Source: Schoenoplectus triqueter (Eukaryota > Streptophyta > Magnoliopsida > Poales > Cyperaceae). From it: a stretch of DNA of 35,717 bases. Made by a program: the position numbers and the translations under genes. Location of the stretch: NCBI GenBank assembly GCA_964058805.1, contig CAXKVV010001625.1, positions 1-35,717 on the forward strand, read 5' to 3'. This document shows, piece by piece, positions 18,814-27,905 of this stretch. A model generated the notes under the pieces. The model was not told where the DNA came from and searched no databases. It saw only the letters and a program-made list of their open reading frames with translations. Within the stretch, counting starts at the first letter, position 1; each line of letters opens with the position of its first letter.

Positions 18814-21800
18814 GACGGTGCCGAGGTCGTCGGGTCCCGTTTTCATGTTTTGCTCGCCCGGACTCGTTTTTGGCGGTACCGAGGGCGTTCATTCCCGTTT
18901 TCAAGTTTTTCGCGCACGGACACGTTTTCGGCGGTGCCGAGGTCGTCGGGTCCCGTTTTCACGTTTTGCGCGCCCGGACTCATTTTCGGCGGTGCCGAGG
19001 TCGTCCTTTCCCGTTTTCGAGTTTTGCGCGCCCTGACACGTTTTGGGAGTTGCCGAGGTCGTCGGGTCCCGTTTTCATGTTTTGCGCGCCCGGACTCGTT
19101 TTCGGCGGTGCCGAGGTCGTCGGGTCCCGTTTTCATGTTTTGCGCTCCCGGACTCGTTTTGGGCAGTACCGAGGGCGTCCTTTCCCGTTTTCGAGTTTTG
19201 CGCGCCCTGACACGTTTTGGGAGTTGTCGAGGTCGTCGGGTCCCGTTTTCATGTTTTGCGCGCCCGGACTCGTTTTCAGCGGTACTGAGGGCGTCCTGTC
19301 CCGTTTTCGAGTTTTGCGCGCCTAAACACGTTTTGGGCGTTGCCGAGGTCGTCGGGTCCCGTTTTCATATTTTTCGCGCCCGGACTCGTTTTCGGCGGTG
19401 CCGAGGTCGTCGGGTCCCGTTTTCATGTTTTGCGCGCCCGGACTCGTTTTCGGCGTTACCGAGGGCGTCCTTTCCCGTTTTCAAGTTTTTCGCGCCCGGA
19501 AACGTTTTCGGCGGTGCCGAGGTCGTCGGGTCCCGTTTTCATGTTTTGCGCTCCCGGACTCGTTTTCGGCGGTGCCGAGGTCGTCGGGTCCCGTTTTCAT
19601 GTTTTGCCCGCCCGGACTCGTTTTCGACGGTACCGTGGGCGTTCATTCCCGTTTTCAAGTTTTTCGCGCACGGACACGTTTTCGACTGTGCCGAGGTCGT
19701 CGGGTCCCGTTTTCATGTTTTTCGCGCCCGGACTCGTTTTCGGCGGTGCCGAGGTCGTCGGATCCCGTTTTCATGTTTTGCGCACTCGGACTACTTTACG
19801 GCGGTGCCGTGGTCGTCAGGTCCCGTTTTCATTTCTTGCGCGCCCGGACTCGTTTTCGGCGGTACCGAGGGCGTTAGGTCCCGATTTCATGCTTTGCTCG
19901 CCCGGACTCGTTTTTAGCGGTACCGAGGGCGTCCTGTCCCGTTTTCGAGTTTTGCGCGCCCGGACACGTTTTGGGAGTTGCCGAGGTCGTCGGGTCCCGT
20001 TTTCATGTTTTGCGCGCCCGGACTCGTTTTCGGCGGTACCGTGGGCGACGGGTCCCGATTTCATGTTTTGCGCGCCCGGACTCGTTTACGGCGGTGCCGA
20101 GGTCGTCGGGTCCCGTTTTCATGTTTTGCGCGCCCGGACTCATTTTCGGCGGTACCGAGGGCGTTAGGTCCCGTTTTCATGCTTTGCTCGCCCAGACTCG
20201 TTTTCAGCGGTACCGAGGGCGTCCTGTCCCGTTTTCGAGTTTTGCGCGCCCAGACACGTTTTGGGCGTTGCCGAGGTCGTCGGGTCCCGTTTTCATGTTT
20301 TTCGCGCCCGGACTCGTTTTCGGCGGTGCCGAGGTCGTCGGGTCCCGTTTTCATGTTTTGCGCGCCCGGACTCGTTTTCGGCGTTACCGAGGGCGTCCTT
20401 TCCCGTTTTCAAGTTTTTCGCGCCCGGAAACGTTTTCGTCGGTGCCGAGGTCGTCGGGTCCCGTTTTCACGTTTTGCGCGCCCGGACTCGTTTTCGGCAG
20501 TACCGAGGGCGTCGGGTCCCGTTTTCATGTTTTGCGCTCCCGAACTCGTTTTGGGCGGTACCGAGGACGTCCCGTCATGTTTTCAAGTTTTGCGCGCCCG
20601 GACACGTTTTGGGCGGTGCCGAGGTCGTGGGGTCCCGTTTTCATGTTTTGCCGACCGAACTCGTTTTTGGTGGTACCGAGGGCGTCCTTTCCGGTTTTCG
20701 AGTTTTGCGCACCCGGACACGTTTTGGGAGTTGCCGAGGTCGTCGGGTCCCGTTTTCATGTATTGCGCGCCCGGACTCATTTTCGGCGGTGCCGAGGTCG
20801 TCGGGTCCCATTTTCATGTTTTGCCCGCCCGGACTCGTTTTCGGCAGTACCGAGGGCGTTCATTCCCGTTTTCAAGTTTTTCGCGCACGGACACGTTTTC
20901 GGCGGTGCCGAGGTCATCGGGTCCCGTTTTCATGTTTTGCACGCCCGGACTCATTTTCGACGGTACCGTGGGCGACGGGTCCCGATTTCATGTTTTGCGC
21001 GCTCGGACTCGTTTACGGCGGTGCCGAGGTCGTCGGGTCCCGTTTTCATGTTTTGCGCGCCCGGACTCGTTTTCGGCGGTACCGAGGGCGTTAGGTCCCG
21101 TTTTGATGCTTTGCTCGCCCGGACTCGTTCATTCCCGTTTTCGAGTTTTGCGCGCCCGGACACGTTTTGGGCGTTGCCGAGGTCGTCGGGTCCCGTTTAC
21201 ATGTTTTTCGCGCCCGGACTCGTTTTCGGCGGTGCCGAGGTCGTCGGATCCCGTTTTCATGTTTTGCGCGCCCGGACTCGTTTTCGGCGTTACCGAGGGC
21301 GTCCTTTCCCGTTTTCAAGTTTTTCGCGCCCGGAAACGTTTTCGGCGGTGCCGAGGTCGTCGGGTCTCGTTTTCACGTTTTGCGCGCCCGAACTCGTTTT
21401 CGGCAGTACCGAGGGCGTCGGGTCCCGTTTTCTTGTTTTGCGCTCCCGGACTCGTTTTGGGCGGTACCGAGGGCGTCCTGTCCTGTTTTCAAGTTTTGCG
21501 CACCCGGACACGTTTTGGGCGGTGCCGAGGTCGTCGGGTCCCGTTTTCATGATTTGCGCGCCCGGACTCATTTTCGGCGGTACCGAGGGCATCGGGTCCC
21601 GTTTTCATGTTTTGCCGACCGGACTCGTTTTCGGCGGTACCGAGGGCGTCCTGTCCCGTATTCGAGTTTTGAGCGCCCGGACATGTTTTGGGAGTTGCCG
21701 ACGTCGTCGGGTCCCGTTTTCAAGTTTTGCGCGCCCGGACTCGTTTACGGCGGTGCCGAGTGCGTCCGGTCCCGTTTTCATGTTTTGCTCGCCCGGACTC

Positions 21801-23059
21801 GTTTTGGGCGGTACCGAGGGCGTCCTGTCCCGTATTCGAGTTTTGAGCGCCCGGACACGTTTTGGGAGTTGCCGAGGTCGTGGGGTCCCGTTTTCATGTT
21901 TTGCGCGCCCGGACTCGTTTTCGGCGGTGCCGAGGTCGTCGGGTCCTGTTTTCATGTTTTGCCCGCCCGGACTCGTTTTCGGCGGTACCGAAGGCGTTTT
22001 TTCCCGTTTTCAAGTTTTGCGCGCTCGTACTCGTTTACGGCGGTGCCGAGGGCGTCGGGTCCCGTTTTCATGTTTTGCTCGCCCGAACTCGTTTTCGGCG
22101 GTACCGAGGGCCTCCTGTCCCGTTTTCGAGTTTTGCGTGCCCGGACACGTTTTGGGCGCTGCCGAGGTCGTCGGGTCCCGTTTTCATGTTTTGCGCCCCC
22201 GGACTCGTTTTCGGCGGTACCGTGGGCGACGGGTCCCGATTTCATGTTTTGCGCACCCGGACTCGTTCACGGCGGTGCCGAGGTCGTCGGGTCCCATTTT
22301 CAAGTTTTGCGCCCCCGGACTCGTTTTTGGCGGTACCGAGGGTGTCATTTCTCTTTTTCGGCGGTACCGAGGGCGTCGGGTCCCTTTTACATGTTTTGCG
22401 CGCCCGGACTCGTTTTCGGCGGTACCGTGCGCGTCGGGTCCCGTTTTCTTATTTTGCGCGCCCGGACACGTTTTCTGCGGTGCCGAGGGCGTCCTGTCCC
22501 GTTTTCAAGGTTTGAGCGCCCGGACACATTTTCGGCGGTGTCGAGGTCGTCGGGTCCCGTTTTCATGTTTTGCGCGCCCGGACACGTTTTCGGCGGTACC
22601 GCGGGCGACAGGTCCCGATTTCATGTTTTGCCCGCCCGGACTCGTTTACGGCGATGCCGAGGTCGTCGGGTCCCGTTTTCATGTTTTGCGCGCCCGGACT
22701 CGTTTTCGGCGGTACCGAAGGCGTCCTTTCCCGTTTTCAAGGTTTGCGCGCCCGGACTCGTTTACGGCGGTGCCGAGGGCGTCAGGTCCCGTTTTCATGT
22801 TTTGCGCGCCCGGACTCGTTTTCGGCGGTACCGTGCGCGTCGGGTCCCGTTTTCTTATTTTGCGCGCCCGGACACGTTTTCGGCGGTGCCGAGGGCGTCC
22901 TGTCCCGTTTTCAAGGTTTGAGCGCCCGGACACATTTTCGGCGGTGTCGAGGTCGTCGGGTCCCGTTTTCATGTTTTGCGCGCCCGGACACGTTTTCGGC
23001 GGTACCGCGGGCGACGGGTCCCGATTTCATATTTTGCGCGCCCGGACTCGTTTACGGCT
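18814..23059 (+). repeat. 58-bp satellite, array 1 distal segment (~73 monomers)
   Basis: The same monomer and orientation as 3912-13097, resuming immediately after the 5' LTR and ending at TTTACGGCT next to the right arm. Multi-monomer blocks recur; for example the GTGGGCGACGGG type followed by the GAGGTCGTCGGG type and a GGGCGTTAGG type appears near 20040-20175 and again near 20965-21095. Confidence 0.97.
22390..23059 (+). repeat. 406-bp (7-monomer) higher-order duplication
   Basis: The block 22390-22653 recurs at 22796-23059, offset 406 bp = 7 x 58. I count four substitutions over about 260 bp. Diagnostic shared features are GTGCGCGTCGGG with TTCTTATTTTG, the AAGGTTTGAGCGCC monomer, GACACATTTT and ACCGCGGGCGAC. 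The second copy ends at the array edge. Confidence 0.8.
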
Positions 23060-23325
23060 GTGCGACCCTTTTTCGCGCCTCTCACCGCCCTGAAAAAGGA
23101 ACTGGGCGATGAATTGCGGAAGAAGGACACAGAGATCCCTCTAAGTGTGCATTGGGTATATTTATATGAATTTGGAATGCACATTTAAAGGTTTTAGAGA
23201 TTGTGGAGTCTTTAAGATTCCAATGGGCGCAAGCCCCCATTGTTAATTACCCTGGGCTTTGAACCCGAGGAACCTCTGATTAAGAAAGAGAAAATAAGTA
23301 GAATAGTTAAGCAATTTTAAATGGT
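23060..23325 (-). repeat. Right inverted arm bordering satellite array 1 (core)
   Basis: Its reverse complement matches 3646-3911. It starts with GTGCGACCCTTTTTCGCG, the inverted counterpart of the left-arm inner end, right where the satellite stops. Diverged similarity to the left flank continues to about 23960. No protein is encoded. Confidence 0.85.
23221..23242. repeat. Palindrome in right arm (CAATGGG/CCCATTG)
   Basis: Stem 23221-23227, 8-nt loop CGCAAGCC, stem 23236-23242. It is the counterpart of 3715-3736, with two compensated base pairs. Confidence 0.8.
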
Positions 23326-23380
23326 TGCTGTGAGAAAGGGCGGAGAAGATAGGAACTTTTTAAGGTAGTATACACCTTGT

Positions 23381-23467
23381 GAACCTCAATTAATGACAGT
23401 TCAGACCGTGAGTCTCGATTAATGGCAACTCAGACCATGAGCCTCGATTAATGGCAGCTCAGACCAT
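23381..23467. repeat. Three 29-bp tandem repeats, each a hairpin with a different but paired stem
   Basis: Units start at 23381, 23410 and 23439. The stems are GAAC/GTTC (23381-23384, 23399-23402), GAGT/ACTC (23410-23413, 23428-23431) and GAGC/GCTC (23439-23442, 23457-23460). The 14-nt loop (CTCGATTAATGGCA-like) and the AGACCAT linker are nearly constant. Confidence 0.85.
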
Positions 23468-23479
23468 GTGAATATCAGT

Positions 23480-23960
23480 ACGCAAGATGTGAAGCTTGAA
23501 GCGCTATGCCAGCTCAGCATCAAGGACTGGTTATCAGAAAGACGGAGAAAATTTTAATCGTCTTTAACTGATCTTCTAGATCATGAACATGAAGCGCTAT
23601 GCCAGCTCATGGACCTAGGCATTCAGATATCTCGATGATCCATATAGAGATACTGAATGGTTCCCGAGATACGAGATATTGAGTTAAGGCTCCTTACCAA
23701 CTCAAATATCAAGATCAAGGTGAATCTTCCGAGATACATGATGTGAACGTAAGCGCTCTGCCCGCTCAACATCAAGATCTGGTGTATCAGAAAGACGGGA
23801 TTTGGCCCCCTTCTTGGTCTTTACTGATATTCTAGACTATGAATCTAAATCGTTTTGTCGATTCATAAATCTAGACATTCAAAGTCTCGATGATCCATAT
23901 AGAGACTTGAATGATTTTTAAGATATGAGACATTGAGTTAAGACTCCTTACCAACTCAAG
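23480..23960. repeat. Diverged ~255-bp tandem duplication rich in long hairpins
   Basis: Copy 1 and copy 2 carry matching hairpins about 255 bp apart. ATCAG..AAAGAC with GTCTTT..CTGAT lies at 23533-23572 and 23785-23829. CATTCAG/CTGAATG plus TATCTC/GAGATA (23620-23659) matches CATTCAA/TTGAATG plus GTCTC/GAGAC (23876-23913), both around the loop GATGATCCATATA. TTGAGTT/AACTCAA around an AAGRCTCCTTACC loop lies at 23679-23705 and 23933-23959. Other stems are CATGA/TCATG (23588-23611), GATGT/ACATC (23740-23773) and TATGAATC/GATTCATA (23838-23867). Confidence 0.8.
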
Positions 23961-25130
23961 ATAAAGAATTAATTTTTTTTTCGGGTTAAGTTTGACTTCT
24001 TTTGAAGATTAAATTTTTATTTCATTTGATGAAAATGATGATATCTTTTATTTCTTTTTGTTATCTTATTTATTTTATTTTATTTGTCTATTTCATTTTT
24101 TATGTTGAGATTTTGAAGTTTATTTAATTTAGTGAAAGGGTAATACTTTTGTTTCTTTTAATTATTTTATTTTATTTTATGCATTTAATTTTATTTATAT
24201 TTATTCTTTTATTTTTATTTTCTTTGAATTTTTTTAATTTGGGAGTTAAAAGAGTTATATTATATTTTATTTTATTTGACTTCTTATTTCCCTTGCATTT
24301 TATTTTTCTTTCATTTATATATTTAGCTTTACTTATTTTATTTTATCTTTGTTTTGAAATTTATTTCCTTTTAAAATTTTGAATTATTGAATAAGAGTTA
24401 TATATATTTTTTTTATTTTTTTTATTTGAAGTTTATTTAATTTTGAGAGTTCAACATATTGAATAGGAGTTGTATCTTTGTTTTAATTTTTTTATATATT
24501 AATACTCTTTCATTTATGTATTAATCTTTTCTCATTTTTGTTTGAAGTTTGTTTAATTTTGAAAGTTTGATTTAATGAATGGTTTTACTGTTTTATTTTA
24601 TTTTTTATTTCATTTATATTTGTACACATTTATTTATTATCTCTCATAATTAAGATCTATACGTGTGCTTAAATATTTTCTCATTTCATTTTTTATTTAC
24701 TCTTTAATGTTTTACTTATTTTTATTTAACATCATCATTATTATTTTGTTAAAAGGGAGAAGTATTATTATTATTATTTTTAATTCGTTGAAGTATTTTT
24801 ATTTATGTATATATATTATTTTTCTTATCTTATACACATTTGACGTATCTTGCCCCATTATTTTAGTTTCATTTATTTTATTATATATATTTTCTAAATA
24901 ACATGGAACTTTTCATTTGAGAAAAGAATTTATTTATTTTTGCCATGATTATTTACAAAGAATTTTACTTTATTTATTTATTTATTTTCAAAAAAAGTTC
25001 TCGGCTAGAGAAAATATTAGTTTCGTAGGGAACATATGAGATTTTTTTTAGTTTATCATATTTTTATTGGAATAAAAATATTACTTTCTGTTCTTATTAT
25101 TGTATTTCACTACCTTCTATTTATTTGGGC
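23961..25130. other. Very AT-rich, T-biased region; no gene
   Basis: Long TTTATTTTATTT runs. The phrase GAAGTTTATTTAATTT recurs at 24115 and 24428, and with one change at 24544, so diverged tandem repeats are present. The open frames here encode only Leu/Ile/Phe/Tyr-rich low-complexity peptides, and I regard them as artefacts. Confidence 0.65.
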
Positions 25131-25759
25131 TTTCATCTTTTCCTTTCCACCGTTCGACGCAGGCTCTTTATTTTATTTGATTATTAGGCCAAGATGGATG
25201 TGAGTTATATCTGCCTTTACTGCTGGGACAACTTTTCCTTTCAATTCTAAACTTAAACTTGGGTCAAGGTAGATGCTGAATTCTTTCTTTACAATCTACT
25301 ATTTACATTTTACCCACTTCTTTGCATTCAAAGATCGAACTTGAGGCTTGGATCCGCAAGAATATAAACTTTGGTGTTTGATTATTTTACAACGTTTGAT
25401 AGAGTCAACATAGACAATATATGTATGCAGTTTTAAATATCAACTAGATCATATAATCTACATGTGTCTGTATATGACATTTATATAAATCACAATTTAT
25501 GCAAAACCTGATGTCAGCTAGTACCAACCTATACCAATCATCATAATACACAATAATTCATATATTCAAATTACTTCAAAATCAACTTATCAATAGCATT
25601 AAATTGTATTGTCAAGTGTTGACCATAATACAGTTCGAACTTTAAACAAATGCATATACAGTCCATGAAATAATATACAGTAATACTTTGCAGTTTAAGT
25701 TATTTGAATCAAAATTACACAAATGTTATCCATCTATTTACAAAATTACATCTTTAAAT

Positions 25760-25795
<36 letters not shown>

Positions 25796-26097
25796 TGCGG
25801 CACCCAGTTCACTGTTTATACATTTCAAGGGTTAAGAGCAATATTATTCAAGTTCTAAACGTGCATAATTGTCAAAAAGATTAGTGGCAGGGTGATGTCA
25901 GAAAACTCAAATTTGCTCATCAGCCCTCACATATTTACATATTTCAATATACATGTTTGACCATCTTTTCTACTGATGCCTTTACGGAGATGCTTTATGC
26001 ATGCTCGATCTCAGTTTATTTACCCTCTTTGTGTTTGAACCCTTGGAAGCAAAAAAAAATGTGAGTATAACTGGTACCATTTAGTGCATTTTCATCC
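25131..26097. other. Intergenic DNA, no gene seen
   Basis: Moderately AT-rich sequence without an open frame of note. It contains one (AT)n microsatellite. I recognise nothing else. Confidence 0.5.
25765..25792. repeat. (AT)14 microsatellite
   Basis: 28 nt of uninterrupted AT dinucleotides. Confidence 0.95.
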
Positions 26098-26362
26098 CAA
26101 CTTTTATGCTTTGCCAATTGGATTAATTTGAGCTTAATTTCCTTTCAGAATTTGCTTAGTGACCAACCTTGCATTGGTGCTGTATGGAAAGCTCCTAAAC
26201 ACACTTCTGATTTGAGTCATTTTGAATTAGTGTTGTGTTAGTTAGAGCTGAACACAGGTTCAATCAGAATGCATTTAGAGCTTCCTATTTACAAGAAATG
26301 AATCCATTAATTCTTGAGAGTTGATCAAGCTCAAATTAAACCAATTGCAAGTTTTGAAGTTG
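26098..26362. repeat. ~265-bp imperfect foldback (MITE-like)
   Basis: Inverted blocks are CAACTT (26098-26103)/AAGTTG (26357-26362); TTGCCAATTGG and TTTGAGCTT on the left against inverted copies at about 26319-26350; GGAAAGCTCCTAAA (from about 26188) against its inverted copy near 26272-26285; and CTGATT/AATCAG further in. The arms meet around 26230-26250. No terminal duplication is obvious and no ORF is present. Confidence 0.7.
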
Positions 26363-26490
26363 GCACTCGTGGTTTTGTACTAACCGGCACCAACCTTGCA
26401 GATGGTTGAGTTTGGCACACGCGGTTGTGTATTAACCGGCACCAAACTTTCTAAGCCTGACACACACGGCTTGGTATAGCCGGCACCAGG
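26359..26490. repeat. Three double-stem repeats with compensated stems
   Basis: Unit 1 has outer GTTGG/CCAAC (26359-26363, 26390-26394) and inner GGTT/AACC (26371-26374, 26382-26385). Unit 2 has GTTTGG/CCAAAC (26410-26415, 26442-26447) and GGTT/AACC (26423-26426, 26434-26437). Unit 3 has CCTG/CAGG (26456-26459, 26487-26490) and GGCT/AGCC (26468-26471, 26478-26481). The CACACRC-like and CCGGCACCA segments are kept in all copies. Confidence 0.8.
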
Positions 26491-27539
26491 TTTAGTTATT
26501 TAGATTTTTTTTATGTATGTAGTTTAGTGATTAACATATTTTATATTTAAAATAGTAGAAAGATGCAAAAAGAATGCAAGTGACTACATAAGATGCAGAC
26601 TATGCAAACAGATGATGCAAATTATCATAAAGTGGACAGTGAATTATTATAGAAGATATTTATATATATAAGTTTATTTGAAATTTGAAAGTATAAAGGA
26701 AATTTAATTAAACCTAGAAAATTATTTAAGTTTTATTTTTTTTTTGAAATATTTATTTGACTCATCACAATTTGAAATAACCGAATGGGGTTAGATTTGT
26801 ATTATCTTCGCTCCCATGAGGTACAAACAAAGTGTTTAGAGTATAATATTTTTAATTAAAATAAAACATCACATAAAGACTTTATTGAAGTTTGTTTTTC
26901 TGTATATATATATATTTTTAGGAAAACTCTTTTTATCTAACTCTACACAGCTCAATGTAATTACATGAGGTTGGATGTGTATTATCCTGGCACCCATGCA
27001 ATATCATTGGAATGTTTCAAGTTATAAAAAAAAAACTTTTATTGAATACAAATAAGGAAAATAGGAGTGACAGTAAGTGAACCAGAGCTTGTACATCTCA
27101 AGTTCACTCACTGGCTTCTTCTTGATGTTTTTATGCAGGAAATTAAATGTAACATAACTCTTTGATGCTTACATACTACCTTTATTTGAAAAGAACAACA
27201 AAAAAAAACTAAACTCACTATATCTTTACTTTAAATGGCAATGCAAAAATAATAAACATGCTGAAAATATATCTATCTTTTTATGCTATTAAAATCAACT
27301 AATTTATTATGCAGAAATAATGAGTCAATAAAAGTTATCTCAGCCCTTTGTTTGCTTAACTGTGCTTGACAACGCATATTATATAGGGCTTCATCGATAA
27401 ATTTACAAGCTTAAAGGCTTGAAACTAATTATTTCTCACAAACAATTATTTTGTTTGCGGATTTCAACAAAAGAAAAAAAATACAAGAGAACTTACTAAA
27501 AAAACTATTCATTGACAATAAAGATAAAAAAACAAAGGC
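26491..27539. other. AT-rich intergenic DNA with a diverged ~185-bp duplication; no gene
   Basis: Related segments at about 26783-26830 and 26966-27005 share a GGTTRGATKTGTATTATC core followed by a CCCATG motif that can pair with an upstream ATGGG or ATGAGG. No open frame worth reporting. Confidence 0.45.
27071..27113. repeat. Hairpin with 11 paired bases and one mismatch
   Basis: CAGT plus AGTGAAC (27071-27082) pairs with GTTCACT plus ACTG (27102-27112) around a 19-nt loop, with one A/C mismatch inside the stem. The arms are too short for a typical plant miRNA precursor. Confidence 0.6.
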
Positions 27540-27905
27540 TAACAGAAAACTTCAAAATTAGACTTTATTCATTTCATTGAAACATTACAACTACATGATA
27601 TTTGAGAGAAATAAGAAGAAAGCATTACTACCTAGGCTAATCTAGATTTTTTTTGTTTTTGGTCGATGGCTAAAGGGTTGCTCTATTGGAATGGGGGCTG
27701 TGTGTGAGGGAGTTAGGGTTTTTTGTGCTGATTGTTGGGGGCTAAGTTCTCTTTTTTAATTGGCCGGCCGGATTGCTTGTATCTGGGGGGGTTCAATATT
27801 TTTTGCTGGGGGTGAGACTGAGGCCAAGGGTGCTCTTATATAGCAGAAATTAGGGTTTATATTAGGGTTTTGTGTTTTGAATTTTACTGTTTTAGCCTTA
27901 GGGTT
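27540..27905 (-). promoter_or_regulatory. Possible short minus-strand transcription unit: telo-boxes, TATA box, AATAAA
   Basis: On the minus strand there is CTATATAAG at 27835-27843. Two AAACCCTAA telo-box motifs lie just upstream (27850-27858, 27862-27870), another AACCCTAA at 27898-27905, and one downstream at 27713-27722. AATAAA is at 27564-27569. The order and spacing fit a promoter, a CT-rich leader and a polyadenylation signal about 270 nt away, but no open frame lies between. It could be the start of a broken gene, a short non-coding transcript, or chance. Confidence 0.3.

Noticed and set aside
3912..23059. CRISPR-like array
   Set aside because: The repeats are contiguous 58-bp monomers with no unique spacers, in a plant nuclear context.
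19971..23093. Open frame of about 1,040 codons, plus others of 969, 963 and 856 codons in the arrays
   Set aside because: They are the satellite read in a forward frame. All three frames are open, the peptide repeats every 58 residues by arithmetic, starts are arbitrary, and I recognise no domain.
23060..23325. LTR pair made of the two satellite arms
   Set aside because: The arms are inverted, not direct, and have no TG...CA ends, primer site or coding region linked to them.
24149..24901. Two 77-78-codon open frames resembling hydrophobic membrane peptides
   Set aside because: Leu/Phe/Ile/Tyr bias follows directly from T-rich low-complexity DNA; no start context or homologue recognised.
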